Source: Facklamia lactis
Lineage (GTDB): Bacteria > Bacillota > Bacilli > Lactobacillales > Aerococcaceae
DNA: 64,000 nucleotides
Assembly (NCBI RefSeq): GCF_015863205.1
Contig: NZ_JACBXQ010000002.1
Coordinates: 62,001-126,000, forward strand
Direction: 5' to 3'
Under the pieces are notes generated by a model. It was not told the DNA's origin and searched no databases. It saw only the letters and a program-made list of their open reading frames with translations. This document shows positions 9,413 to 17,309 of this stretch, piece by piece; the stretch's first letter is position 1; every line of letters begins with the position of its first letter. A program made the position numbers and the translations under genes.

Positions 9413-9448
9413 TAAACTTCCCTTTACTGAAGTAAAGGGAAGTTTATT
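9411..9448. terminator. Convergent hairpin terminator
   Basis: A perfect 18-bp inverted repeat (AATAAACTTCCCTTTACT and its complement, loop GA) sits exactly between the convergent stops of the PPDK regulator gene and the ABC ATPase gene. The U-tract is weak in both directions, but the stem is very stable, so it probably ends both transcripts. Confidence 0.75.
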
Positions 9449-10208
9449 AAAAATGAGTCCAAATTGCATGCTTATCTGATAGATAATGAGGAACATCCAT
9501 TTGGTAAACATGTTGTAATTCTTCAGATCGAAACACCTCTTTTGCTTCATCATATTGACGAACCTCTCCTTTATCAAGCAAAAGAGCATGGCTGCCAAAT
9601 TTACATGCCAGACTTAAATCATGTACAACAGATAAGATAGCTCGCCCTGGAATCTCTAACCATTTAATTAATGCTTCAAACAATTCCTTTTCAAAAACAA
9701 GATCTAAATGGTTGCTGGGTTCATCTAAAATCAATAAATCTGGCTCTTGTGCCAATACTTGTGCTAAAAAAGCTCTTTGAACCTCTCCTCCAGATAAGCT
9801 TAGCATCGATTGATCCCTCTTATCTGCTAGGCCCGTTTGCTCAATGACCTGATCTATCATCTTATAATCCCTCGCAGATAAATTCTTAAACCAGCCGGAC
9901 ATATGGGCATAACGGCCTAAGGCCACTATCTCCTCTACAGAGTAATCAAAATCAATCCCATGATGTTGTTCTAAGAAAGCGATTTGTTTAGCCCTATCTT
10001 TCAGTGATTTTTGTTTAAGATCTTGACCTTTAAATAAAACTTTTCCACAATAATCATACTGCCCAGCAATGGCTTTTGTAATGGTACTTTTTCCTGCACC
10101 ATTTGGGCCACATACCATCAACCATTGACCTTCTAATAAAGAAAAAGAAACATTGGAAATAATCTGATGACCCGAACGATTAACTTCTAGTTGATTAACC
10201 TCTAACAC
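9447..10208 (-). CDS. btuD: ABC transporter ATP-binding protein (BtuD/FecE-like, corrinoid import)
   Basis: ATPase of a type II importer. The 253 residues show Walker A GPNGAGKST (34–42), the signature LSGGE, Walker B LLILDEPSNHLD and the H-loop VVHD. It overlaps the permease gene by 1 nt and is the last gene of the corrinoid cluster. The family also serves siderophores and haem, so substrate is inferred from the adjacent cobU/cbiB/pduX genes. The symbol is by analogy. Confidence 0.85.
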   Translation of the reverse strand: MLEVNQLEVNRSGHQIISNVSFSLLEGQWLMVCGPNGAGKSTITKAIAGQYDYCGKVLFKGQDLKQKSLKDRAKQIAFLEQHHGIDFDYSVEEIVALGRYAHMSGWFKNLSARDYKMIDQVIEQTGLADKRDQSMLSLSGGEVQRAFLAQVLAQEPDLLILDEPSNHLDLVFEKELFEALIKWLEIPGRAILSVVHDLSLACKFGSHALLLDKGEVRQYDEAKEVFRSEELQHVYQMDVPHYLSDKHAIWTHF

Positions 10209-11224
10209 TATAACCGTCCTTTCTTTCTAGCAAATATGACAAGGAAAGTAATCGTTCCAATCAGTGAAGTGATAACACCAATAGGAATTTCAACTGGACT
10301 CGCCATGGTCCGAGCCAATAGATCAGCTAACATTAAAAAATTTCCTCCAATTAAAATAACTGCAACCACGAGTTTACGATGATTGGGTCCTACTATTAAA
10401 CGACTAATATGCGGAATGATTAAGCCAACGAACGGTATACTTCCAGCAACCGATACACTTACCCCAATCATAATAGAACTCGCAATAAATAAAATTATTC
10501 TTTTTCGGAAGACATTCACTCCAAGATTATGCGCAATATTCTCTCCAATAGCAAAAGCATTCAATTCTTGAACATTAAACCCTATCATGAGTCCTCCAAT
10601 CACAACGGCTAATGTCAGCACAATCACATCTGGATACCTTGCTCCTGACAGTGATCCCATCGTCCAGAAAATAATCGATTTTAACTTATCATTACTAAAT
10701 ACAATCAACAAATTCAATGCAGATGATATCAACATCGAGAACATAATTCCTGTCAAGATAACCGTCATATTGTTCATTCTTTGATCTAAATGATAAGAAA
10801 AAAATAAAATAATTAGTAAAGATAAGAACGAAAATAGAATAGCCATAATAAAAGTTGACCCAAAATAAAGATTAGGTAAATAAAAACCAAAAGCAATTGC
10901 CAATGCAGCTCCTAATGAAGCCCCTGCTGAGATTCCCAAAGTCGAACCATCAGCAAGTGGATTTTTCAATAAACTTTGCATGGTCATACCACTTAATGAA
11001 AGAGCAATTCCTATTAAAAAAGTTGCCATTATTCGAGGAATACGAATGTTTACTAAAATATTCTGATATTGAGGGTTTACTTCCCCAACATTCAAATGAA
11101 ATTGTGCTATTAATATCTTGGCAGTTTCTACAATTGGAATTTTAACACTTCCGATCGTACAGCATAATAGAAAAATAAATAAACTGATTAACAAGCCACC
11201 TAGCAAGCGGGATCCTCTCAGCAT
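10208..11224 (-). CDS. btuC: FecCD-family permease (BtuC-like, corrinoid import)
   Basis: Integral membrane subunit of the importer; about 338 residues with roughly nine to ten membrane helices and the FecCD-family blocks RIPRIMATFLIG, GSIPFVGLIIPHISR and EIPIGVITSLIG. A TTG at 11242 would add six residues, but AGAGGTGAG directly precedes the ATG at 11222–11224, so I use that. It lies between the binding protein and ATPase genes. Confidence 0.88.
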   Translation of the reverse strand: MLRGSRLLGGLLISLFIFLLCCTIGSVKIPIVETAKILIAQFHLNVGEVNPQYQNILVNIRIPRIMATFLIGIALSLSGMTMQSLLKNPLADGSTLGISAGASLGAALAIAFGFYLPNLYFGSTFIMAILFSFLSLLIILFFSYHLDQRMNNMTVILTGIMFSMLISSALNLLIVFSNDKLKSIIFWTMGSLSGARYPDVIVLTLAVVIGGLMIGFNVQELNAFAIGENIAHNLGVNVFRKRIILFIASSIMIGVSVSVAGSIPFVGLIIPHISRLIVGPNHRKLVVAVILIGGNFLMLADLLARTMASPVEIPIGVITSLIGTITFLVIFARKKGRL

Positions 11225-11259
11225 TGACTCACCTCTTTTCAACTTTTTTAATAATCTAA

Positions 11260-12198
11260 TTAGCGATCATATACATATTCATAAAGGGTCTTTATCGCTT
11301 CCATTAAACGAGGCCCAGGACGAGTAAAAGCACTATTATCTACAGCGAATACCTGATCATTTTTAACTGCATCGATATCTTGCCACCCCTTACGCCCCAT
11401 AATTTCTTCTTCAGGTGTAGGCGCTTCTGTATCATAATGCTCTGCAGTTGTTAAAATAATGCTTGGATTTAACTCAATTACTTTTTCTTCCGAGACTTCA
11501 ACAAATCCTTTCTGATCCGCAAACACATTTTCTAAACCAAGCATTTGTCCCATTTCATCCATAAAAGTTTCATTTCCTGCAGTCCATAAACCATATTCTA
11601 AAGGAGTAATTTCGTAATAAACGCTTGCATCTAGCTCTTCTTCTTTTGCCTTTTGAGTATATTCTTCGAACGTTTGAGACATGTCTTCAATTAATTCATC
11701 TGCTTCTTTTTCGTGTCCAACAATTTGTCCTAGTAATTCGATGGCTTCATATACTTGATCGATCGTTTTGGCATCCGTAACAAAGACCGGAATTCCAGCT
11801 TCCTCGATACTCTTAAGTTGATCTTCTGATAACGCCATTGTCGTCATAATCACTAATTGCGGATCCAACGCCACTAATTCTTCCACGTTCAAATCCTCAC
11901 CTGTAGCTACCACAGGAATATCTTGTACGTCCTCTTCAGGATAATCAACATAGGTACCACGTCCTACTAAAGTATCTCCAGCACCAATTTCAAAAAGAAT
12001 CTCAGCATCAGCAGGCATCAACGAAATTATTTCAGTAGCAGGTCCTTCCTCTAAAACAACTTCTCTTCCTACCATATCCGTAATTTTTAAGGCTTGAGAT
12101 GTTGATTCTTCTGCATTTACTACTGGTTGATTTGAAAAGGCCAAAGTAAAGGTGAATAAGACTCCAAAAATCGTTTTAAAAATGGTTTGTTTTTTCAT
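11260..12198 (-). CDS. Periplasmic-type binding protein (BtuF/FhuD-like), no lipobox
   Basis: 312-residue substrate-binding protein of the class III (TroA/BtuF) fold, presumed to deliver corrinoids to the adjacent permease. The signal peptide is clear: basic start MKKQTIFK, hydrophobic core 9–22, then VVNA before EE, a signal peptidase I-type site near residue 29. There is no cysteine, so no lipoprotein box, which is unusual for a Gram-positive binding protein. Family blocks such as SLMPADAEILFEIGAGD and DPQLVIMTT are present. AAGGAGG lies 5 nt before the ATG. Substrate is inferred from context; ferric siderophore or haem is the alternative. Confidence 0.82.
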   Translation of the reverse strand: MKKQTIFKTIFGVLFTFTLAFSNQPVVNAEESTSQALKITDMVGREVVLEEGPATEIISLMPADAEILFEIGAGDTLVGRGTYVDYPEEDVQDIPVVATGEDLNVEELVALDPQLVIMTTMALSEDQLKSIEEAGIPVFVTDAKTIDQVYEAIELLGQIVGHEKEADELIEDMSQTFEEYTQKAKEEELDASVYYEITPLEYGLWTAGNETFMDEMGQMLGLENVFADQKGFVEVSEEKVIELNPSIILTTAEHYDTEAPTPEEEIMGRKGWQDIDAVKNDQVFAVDNSAFTRPGPRLMEAIKTLYEYVYDR

Positions 12199-12259
12199 AA
12201 TTTCCTCCTTGCAATTTGTGTGACTAATACTCTTCTATAATACAACTTGAAATACCCAT

Positions 12260-12883
12260 TCACTCTCCGAGAGCTTCACCTCCCTTAATTTTCATTGGTA
12301 TACCAGATATTAACCAGTAAACTTGCTCAGCTTCCCGCGCCAATTCCTGATTAACTATTCCTTGTAGATTTCTAAATATTCTTGCCAACTTATTATTTGG
12401 AACAATCCCAGAACCCACTTCGTTAGATACAATCCAAACCGATATATCTGAATTTCCAACAGCTTTTAACAGTTTGAATAATTCATTTTTTAGGAATTGT
12501 TCACTAGCGCTTATCTCACTCATTGTTAAATGATCAATATATTGTTCTACTTCTTGTCCAGAAGAATTCGCATTTGCTTTCCAATAATCAAATAATATAT
12601 TGGTTACCCACACCGTTGCGCAATCAATTAAGATTCCTTGATATGATTTTTCGATCTCAATAATTAGTTGATCAAGCGATTGATATTGCTCAAAAGTTGT
12701 CCATTCTTTTGGTCGACTTTGTTGATGCAATTTAATACTCCGCTCCATTTCTTCATCACCAAATTCTCTAGCCTGAGTAGCAATGTAGGCGATCGGCTCT
12801 TTTTGAGAATTCATTATATCTTGTTCCGCAAAAGAAGATTTTCCACTTTTAGCCCCGCCTGTTATATAAATTAGCTGTCCCAT
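12260..12883 (-). CDS. cobU: Adenosylcobinamide kinase / adenosylcobinamide-phosphate guanylyltransferase
   Basis: Bifunctional enzyme that phosphorylates adenosylcobinamide and attaches GMP to give AdoCbi-GDP, the CobS substrate. The 207 residues have the P-loop GGAKSGKS (9–16), the DCATVWVTN block and the nucleotide-binding NEVGSGIVP, plus the C-terminal PMKIKGG. Length is slightly above the usual 180–195. Its start overlaps the preceding 57-codon reading frame by 13 nt, implying translational coupling. It acts in the cobinamide salvage branch encoded around it. Confidence 0.95.
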   Translation of the reverse strand: MGQLIYITGGAKSGKSSFAEQDIMNSQKEPIAYIATQAREFGDEEMERSIKLHQQSRPKEWTTFEQYQSLDQLIIEIEKSYQGILIDCATVWVTNILFDYWKANANSSGQEVEQYIDHLTMSEISASEQFLKNELFKLLKAVGNSDISVWIVSNEVGSGIVPNNKLARIFRNLQGIVNQELAREAEQVYWLISGIPMKIKGGEALGE

Positions 12884-13044
12884 TTCTTTTCAATCCCACC
12901 TTCTTCAATTATCTGAATTAGCTTTTCAAAGTTTAAATGTTCTTTGACAGACTGTGCCCATTTATTGCATTCCTTCTTGCAAAATAATCCTTCATTAACT
13001 CTGTCGGGGCTTATCCAAGTATTCTGCAATATAATTGATTTCAT
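12871..13044 (-). CDS. Small reading frame between cbiB and cobU (57 aa, unrecognised)
   Basis: A 57-codon frame beginning MKSIILQNTW and ending EKKWDS fills the only gap between cbiB and cobU. Its ATG (13042–13044) comes 2 nt after the cbiB TGA, and its stop overlaps the cobU start. AAAGGGG is present about 16 nt upstream and GAAG just before the ATG. The start loosely resembles the KxIMxQGT beginning of cobyric acid synthase-like ATPases, and the tail (WAQSVKEHLNFEKLIQIIEE) the end of such a domain. It may be a decayed remnant, a small accessory protein, or chance coding. I make no functional claim. Confidence 0.5.
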   Translation of the reverse strand: MKSIILQNTWISPDRVNEGLFCKKECNKWAQSVKEHLNFEKLIQIIEEGGIEKKWDS

Positions 13045-13046
13045 CT

Positions 13047-14009
13047 TCAACTCAAAGCCCCTTTCAGATAACTAATCATGAACAACACCACAAAGATAAG
13101 CGCAGCGATACAGTACAATAGATTGATTATTTTTGAAATATCCTCTATAACAATTCTGTTATCATCATCCCCAATCCATGGCTTATCAACATAGACTCCG
13201 TGGTAATAATGACCTCCTCCTAATCTTATCCTCAAAGCACCTGCAGCTGCTGCTTCTGGAAACCCTGCATTAGGCGACGCATGTCGATAGCAATCACGTT
13301 TCAAAATTTCCCAAGCCTTTCGCCAGCTGTATCTGCATAAAAAACTTGCAATGATTATCAAAATAGCACTTACCCTAGCTGGTATATAATTAAAAATATC
13401 ATCAACTTTTGCTGAAAAACGTCCTAAATAGTTAAAACGTTCATTTTTATAGGCAACCATTGAATCTAAGGTATTAATCATTTTATAAAGCATCGTTAGA
13501 TAAGGCCCCCCTAGTAAACTATAAATGAGGGGTGCAACGAAACCGTCAGAAGTATTTTCTGCAACTGTTTCGATCGTTGCTTGTATCACTTCGTCTTCAC
13601 TTAAATGATGAGTCTCACGTCCAACAATCATACTTACTTGCTGTCGTCCTGCCACAATTCCTTCTTTTAACAAAGCCTGTTGAACTTTTTTAGCCTCTCT
13701 TGCTAACGATCGTACACTGAAAGATGAATAATAACAGTAAATAGCTATAAGATTGGATAAATATGGATGAATTTGCTTTGAAATTATAAATATAATGCTT
13801 AATATTCCCATTGTTATACAACATAAACTAACCCATAAATATACGCCTCGAAGGAATTGTTTTTTATATGAGAGTGTAGAATCTTCAAAGCGATCCAGAT
13901 AATAATAAATATAATTCCCCATAAATTTTACAGGATGTGGCCAAGAATATGGATCGCCAAAGAGCAAGTCTAAAAGAATCGCTATTAAGATCAGGACTAT
14001 TCGATCCAT
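13047..14009 (-). CDS. cbiB: Adenosylcobinamide-phosphate synthase CbiB
   Basis: Membrane enzyme that joins adenosylcobyric acid to aminopropanol (phosphate) to form adenosylcobinamide (phosphate). The 320-residue product starts with the family block LLDLLFGDPYSWPHPVKFMG, and contains ETVAENTSDGFVAPL, a core conserved segment, and PNAGFPEAAAAGALRIRLGG. Four to five membrane helices are visible. It overlaps the kinase gene upstream by 13 nt. Its presence means cobyric acid, not only cobinamide, can be salvaged. Confidence 0.96.
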   Translation of the reverse strand: MDRIVLILIAILLDLLFGDPYSWPHPVKFMGNYIYYYLDRFEDSTLSYKKQFLRGVYLWVSLCCITMGILSIIFIISKQIHPYLSNLIAIYCYYSSFSVRSLAREAKKVQQALLKEGIVAGRQQVSMIVGRETHHLSEDEVIQATIETVAENTSDGFVAPLIYSLLGGPYLTMLYKMINTLDSMVAYKNERFNYLGRFSAKVDDIFNYIPARVSAILIIIASFLCRYSWRKAWEILKRDCYRHASPNAGFPEAAAAGALRIRLGGGHYYHGVYVDKPWIGDDDNRIVIEDISKIINLLYCIAALIFVVLFMISYLKGALS

Positions 14010-14905
14010 TTTATCTCACTCCCACCTTTAACCGTTTTATAATGATTAATCTGGTATGTATCAGTTAAGCCATCTATTTCTTTCAACATCTTTGTAAGAC
14101 TTAAACTCGTCTGTAAAGCTGGATCATACCAAATGGCAATAACTGAACCTGAATGGGCAATGTTAATCCCCTTGATCCCTTTCGTCTTTCTGATCGAAAG
14201 AATTTCTTTAAATAAAGGCTTTGCTCTAAGATGTTGATTAAGCTTTGCTGATTGAATAGCCAACTCTCCCAAATCCGATAGCCTCAATGGCCCAGAAAGA
14301 ATTTGACTATAATCATCATATAAATGTTGATATTTCAAATAATTATCTTTCATCCATTGCTGATAAATTGAACTTTGATAGTAACTGACAGTTGAAATTA
14401 TTTCGGTCGACTCTAAGCACAACAAATCAAATTGTGGATAAGCTTGGTATTTCCCATAAATCTCTCCACTTAAAAAATCTACTAATGTGAGATGGTTGAA
14501 AATTATATTATCAGTAGGTTCCACCTGGATACAAAGTTGAAAAATAGTTTCATCACTCACTTCCAAACCAAACCAGCACGCGATACTTTTGGCTAAACCT
14601 GATAAGTCTGCAGTCGAAGAACCCATCCCTTTTCCAACTGGAATCTGTGAATCAATCTCAATCATCAAATTTTCTATTTCTTGATAAGGAATTCCCCATT
14701 CCTTCGAAAGAATCTTTAGTAAGTTTTGGCATTTTGAAGGAAGTGGCGTTCTCGTTCCATTAGATGATTTAGAAATAGTGATATGACTATAACAATTAAT
14801 AGGATAAGCAGATAAAAATGCTTTAGTACCTATAGCGCCCTCTACAATTTCCCCGCAACTCGCAGGTGTTTTACATTTTAAAAAAACCTTTTCTCTATTC
14901 ATCAT
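13997..14905 (-). CDS. pduX: GHMP kinase, L-threonine kinase (PduX type)
   Basis: Predicted to phosphorylate L-threonine, the first step toward the aminopropanol linker of cobalamin. About 302 residues with the opening TPASCGEIVEGAIG typical of PduX and the GHMP ATP loop PVGKGMGSSTAD (89–100). It lies between the ECF S component (4 nt upstream) and cbiB (overlap). The threonine-phosphate decarboxylase CobD needed for the next step is not in this window. Confidence 0.88.
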   Translation of the reverse strand: MMNREKVFLKCKTPASCGEIVEGAIGTKAFLSAYPINCYSHITISKSSNGTRTPLPSKCQNLLKILSKEWGIPYQEIENLMIEIDSQIPVGKGMGSSTADLSGLAKSIACWFGLEVSDETIFQLCIQVEPTDNIIFNHLTLVDFLSGEIYGKYQAYPQFDLLCLESTEIISTVSYYQSSIYQQWMKDNYLKYQHLYDDYSQILSGPLRLSDLGELAIQSAKLNQHLRAKPLFKEILSIRKTKGIKGINIAHSGSVIAIWYDPALQTSLSLTKMLKEIDGLTDTYQINHYKTVKGGSEIKWIE

Positions 14906-14909
14906 TCAA

Positions 14910-15386
14910 TCATCTTCTCATTTTGCCCATAAACTGATACATAAGAATAGCTAGAAAAATATTAGCTAAACTGGCTACTGTTAACGGAACAAACAAAGTC
15001 ACCACCACACCCCATCCTATAATAGGAATCATACATAATAAGGAGAGTCCTACATTTATCAATAGACCGATTGCTACCGCCAATAGAGTTCGAATAACTT
15101 GAGTAAATTGCTCCATATGATAACATTTGCCAAATAAATACATTGTGATCCCCATATTAAACATAATCACAATATGAGCAATCCCTCCCATAGGAAAACC
15201 AGAAGTCAAAGCAGTCGCAAAGTGACCTAAACTCCCCACCCAAAAACCTGCAATAGGGCTCATTAACATCGACGCTAGAAAAGCTGGTGCAGAATCGAGA
15301 GCAATGCTCGAAAGAAATTTAATATTAGCTCCTATAATTGATAAAGTTAGCAACAAAGCCATTGTTGTAAGTTTTTTTGTTTTCAT
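14910..15386 (-). CDS. ECF transporter S component, CblT-like (candidate alpha-ribazole importer)
   Basis: A 158-residue, five- to six-helix membrane protein of the energy-coupling-factor substrate-binding type. It begins MKTKKLTTMALLLTLSIIG, with the Ala-rich first helix, and contains the family-like stretch SPIAGFWVGSLGHFATAL. No ECF ATPases or T subunit are nearby, so it presumably shares a common module. It is the first gene after the cobalamin riboswitch. Known S components in B12 regulons include CblT (alpha-ribazole) and CbrT (cobalamin). The absence of CobT and the presence of a CblS-like gene favour CblT, but this is inference. Confidence 0.7.
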   Translation of the reverse strand: MKTKKLTTMALLLTLSIIGANIKFLSSIALDSAPAFLASMLMSPIAGFWVGSLGHFATALTSGFPMGGIAHIVIMFNMGITMYLFGKCYHMEQFTQVIRTLLAVAIGLLINVGLSLLCMIPIIGWGVVVTLFVPLTVASLANIFLAILMYQFMGKMRR

Positions 15387-15417
15387 TCTTTTCTACCCTT
15401 CTATTAACAACTTTAAT

Positions 15418-15608
15418 AAAAAAAGACCAGATAGTTGTCACTATATCTGGTCTTTAGAATAATCTACATTGATATTTAATATGTAAAAAGTTACTAAACC
15501 CTGAGAAGTAACAATATTTATTTTGATTGGGCAGGTAACCTGACTTAGATTTCTCTTCACAGTAGCAAGGGGCTGTGTAGGACTTCCACCTACTTCCCCT
15601 GTCCAATC
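15418..15608 (-). promoter_or_regulatory. Cobalamin riboswitch with terminator
   Basis: On the complement the aptamer runs from the P1 arm GATTGG (15603–15608) to its partner CCAATC (15525–15530). It includes GGGGAAG, GGTGGAAGTCC, ACAGCCCCTTGCTACTGT and the B12 box AGTCAGGTTACCTGCC (15530–15545). A terminator follows: arms AGACCAGATA and TATCTGGTCT at 15424–15454, then a T run. It controls the ECF S component, pduX, cbiB, cobU and probably the importer. It starts about 20 nt after the cobC stop; a TTGACA at 15616–15621 has no −10 partner, so it seems to be an attenuator inside an operon. Confidence 0.95.
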
Positions 15609-15628
15609 ACTAAATGTCAACGAACATT

Positions 15629-16225
15629 TCATCCTTTTGAATTAAAATCGTTTATATCCAACGTTATTTCAACATAGTCTCCTTGCGGAAATTTATAATC
15701 CCAGAAACTCTTTCCTATCATTGGATCATAATAATCTTTTATCAATCTTAATACCCCTAAGTGACACATTAATAATACTGTACTTTGATTAGAAATACTA
15801 GTAAGTGTCGAATCAATTGCTAATAACACTCTGTCTTTAAAAGATAGAAATGTTTCTCCTTCCGGGAAGCAAAATGCAAATGGATTTTCTATATATTCTT
15901 TCCAAAGGGTAGGACTTTTTTGCTCAATTTCATTAGCAGTTAAACCTTCCCATTTACCAAAATCGATTTCTGATAAACCTTCCACTTTTTTTACTTTTAC
16001 TGATGGGTAATGAGTGTTTTCCATAATAATTTCAGCACTTTCAACACACCTATTTAAGGAGGAAGAAAGAATAATATCTACTGATGGCTGAGTTATCCTT
16101 AACTTCTCAGCTAATTCTTTCATTTGATCTTTTCCAGTCTGATTTATAGGACAATCTAAGCTTCCATAGAACCTAGATTCTTGATTCATTTGTGTTTGAC
16201 CATGACGAGCAAGTAATAATTTCAT
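15629..16225 (-). CDS. cobC: Histidine phosphatase family protein, CobC-like (alpha-ribazole phosphatase)
   Basis: Cytoplasmic phosphatase expected to remove the 5'-phosphate of alpha-ribazole phosphate or adenosylcobalamin phosphate. The 198 residues begin with the catalytic LARHGQT and contain SSSLNRCVESAEI, LSEIDFGKWEG and the second histidine motif CHLGVLR. It overlaps the cobS stop by 4 nt. The general phosphoglycerate-mutase-like family is certain; the CobC role rests on the cobS/cobU context. Confidence 0.88.
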   Translation of the reverse strand: MKLLLARHGQTQMNQESRFYGSLDCPINQTGKDQMKELAEKLRITQPSVDIILSSSLNRCVESAEIIMENTHYPSVKVKKVEGLSEIDFGKWEGLTANEIEQKSPTLWKEYIENPFAFCFPEGETFLSFKDRVLLAIDSTLTSISNQSTVLLMCHLGVLRLIKDYYDPMIGKSFWDYKFPQGDYVEITLDINDFNSKG

Positions 16226-16965
16226 GACAATATCTCAACCATTATCAAAAATATCACTTGGCCAATTAAAACAGAAGCCCCCATCGTATCACCCGTCATT
16301 CCTCCAATTTTACGATAGACATATCGTCGATACAGAAAAATCATCCCCATACTCATTACATAGGCTAAGAACCATTTCAAATTAAGTAAAGATAAGAATA
16401 ATAAATAAAACAGCTGACAAATAACGATTTGATTAGGTTTAATTCCTTCAAATAAACTTCCTAATCCCGCTGGATTCTTACCCACATAATGTAAATTAAA
16501 AAAAGTTAGCGTGAGTAATGAACGTCCAGTCGCAGCCCAAACCAATGGAAGCATCCAGTCATTAACATGTCGATCAATAAAAGCCTGACCAAAGAGATAT
16601 GTAAGTAGAAAATAACATATTAGAACAACGGTCCCGTTTGACCCAATTAAGGAATCTTTCATAATTTCAAGCATTTTATCTGGCTTTCTGCCAGACAAAA
16701 GACCATCAAATGTATCGGCCAGAGCATCATAGTGAAAAGCATTCGTCAAGATAACATCAAATACCATCACAAGTCCCCAAGTAAGATAAGCATCTAGCAT
16801 ATGACTCAATACAAACCAGAAAAAAGCTAACAAACTTCCATATAGAATACCGTAGAAAGAGAAAAATACTATACCTTCTTTGAATTGTTTGTCTGGTTCT
16901 TCAACCAAATAGTTAATAGGAATCTGAGTGAAAAACTGAAAACATAGAATAATCATTTTTATCAC
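16222..16965 (-). CDS. cobS: Adenosylcobinamide-GDP ribazoletransferase
   Basis: Membrane enzyme joining AdoCbi-GDP and alpha-ribazole (phosphate), the last assembly step. About 247 residues beginning MIKMIILCFQFFTQIPI. The family motif DALADTFDGLLSGRKPDKMLEIMKDS is followed by GSNGTVVL, ATGRS and a C-terminal GGMTGDTMGA. A frame open further upstream is rejected as a shadow of the neighbouring gene. The GTG at 16963–16965 overlaps the preceding stop in a GTGA arrangement and has AGGAG 7 nt upstream. Confidence 0.94.
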   Translation of the reverse strand: MIKMIILCFQFFTQIPINYLVEEPDKQFKEGIVFFSFYGILYGSLLAFFWFVLSHMLDAYLTWGLVMVFDVILTNAFHYDALADTFDGLLSGRKPDKMLEIMKDSLIGSNGTVVLICYFLLTYLFGQAFIDRHVNDWMLPLVWAATGRSLLTLTFFNLHYVGKNPAGLGSLFEGIKPNQIVICQLFYLLFLSLLNLKWFLAYVMSMGMIFLYRRYVYRKIGGMTGDTMGASVLIGQVIFLIMVEILS

Positions 16966-17309
16966 ACAAATTCTCCTATCCTGATAAAATTTGAAAATTT
17001 CTCTTGTAAATGATACGCAATTTGAGTAGTGCCTACCATTAATAATGATGTTGCAGGACCCCTCAATTGGTAGATTTGAGGTAGAGCATGAATTAAATTG
17101 ATTAAAAAAACAGCACAAATATTTATGCGAAATAATTCTAACAAAGAAACTCTTACAGCCATTTGGGCAATAATTCGAGGTGGAACGCACACCTTATCAT
17201 GCACTTTATTTCTCATTTCTGCTGAACTATCAGAAGCTGTCATACAAACTAAATCATCTGTGACGGTTATAATCGATATGTCACAATAATGTCTTGTTGT
17301 GCTCTCCAT
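16962..17309 (-). CDS. Short CblS-like (PurM/AIR-synthase-related) protein, possibly truncated
   Basis: 115 residues starting MESTTRHYCDISIITV. The segment ASDSSAEMRNKVHDKVCVPP followed by IIAQMAVRVSLLEL resembles the N-terminal ATP-binding half of CblS, the alpha-ribazole kinase of Firmicutes that lack CobT. CblS proteins are usually about 300 residues, so the C-terminal half is absent and a GSTEEN-like motif is degenerate (GPATSLLMVGTTQ). The start shares TGATG with the phosphoesterase stop, and the stop overlaps the cobS start, so the gene is well embedded. It may be a reduced functional protein or an eroding gene. The resemblance is by eye. Confidence 0.45.
   Translation of the reverse strand: MESTTRHYCDISIITVTDDLVCMTASDSSAEMRNKVHDKVCVPPRIIAQMAVRVSLLELFRINICAVFLINLIHALPQIYQLRGPATSLLMVGTTQIAYHLQEKFSNFIRIGEFV

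Noticed and set aside
12199-12259. Possible separate promoter for the binding-protein gene
   Set aside because: A TATTATAG-like −10 exists but no −35 hexamer at a suitable distance; read-through from cobU is simpler.
15441-15632. 63-codon minus-strand frame after cobC
   Set aside because: It runs straight through the cobalamin riboswitch aptamer and terminator; the nucleotide sequence is fully explained by the RNA element.
16966-17190. 75-codon upstream extension of cobS
   Set aside because: It has no cobS-family similarity and shadows the CblS-like gene; the GTG with AGGAG at 16963–16965 explains the start.
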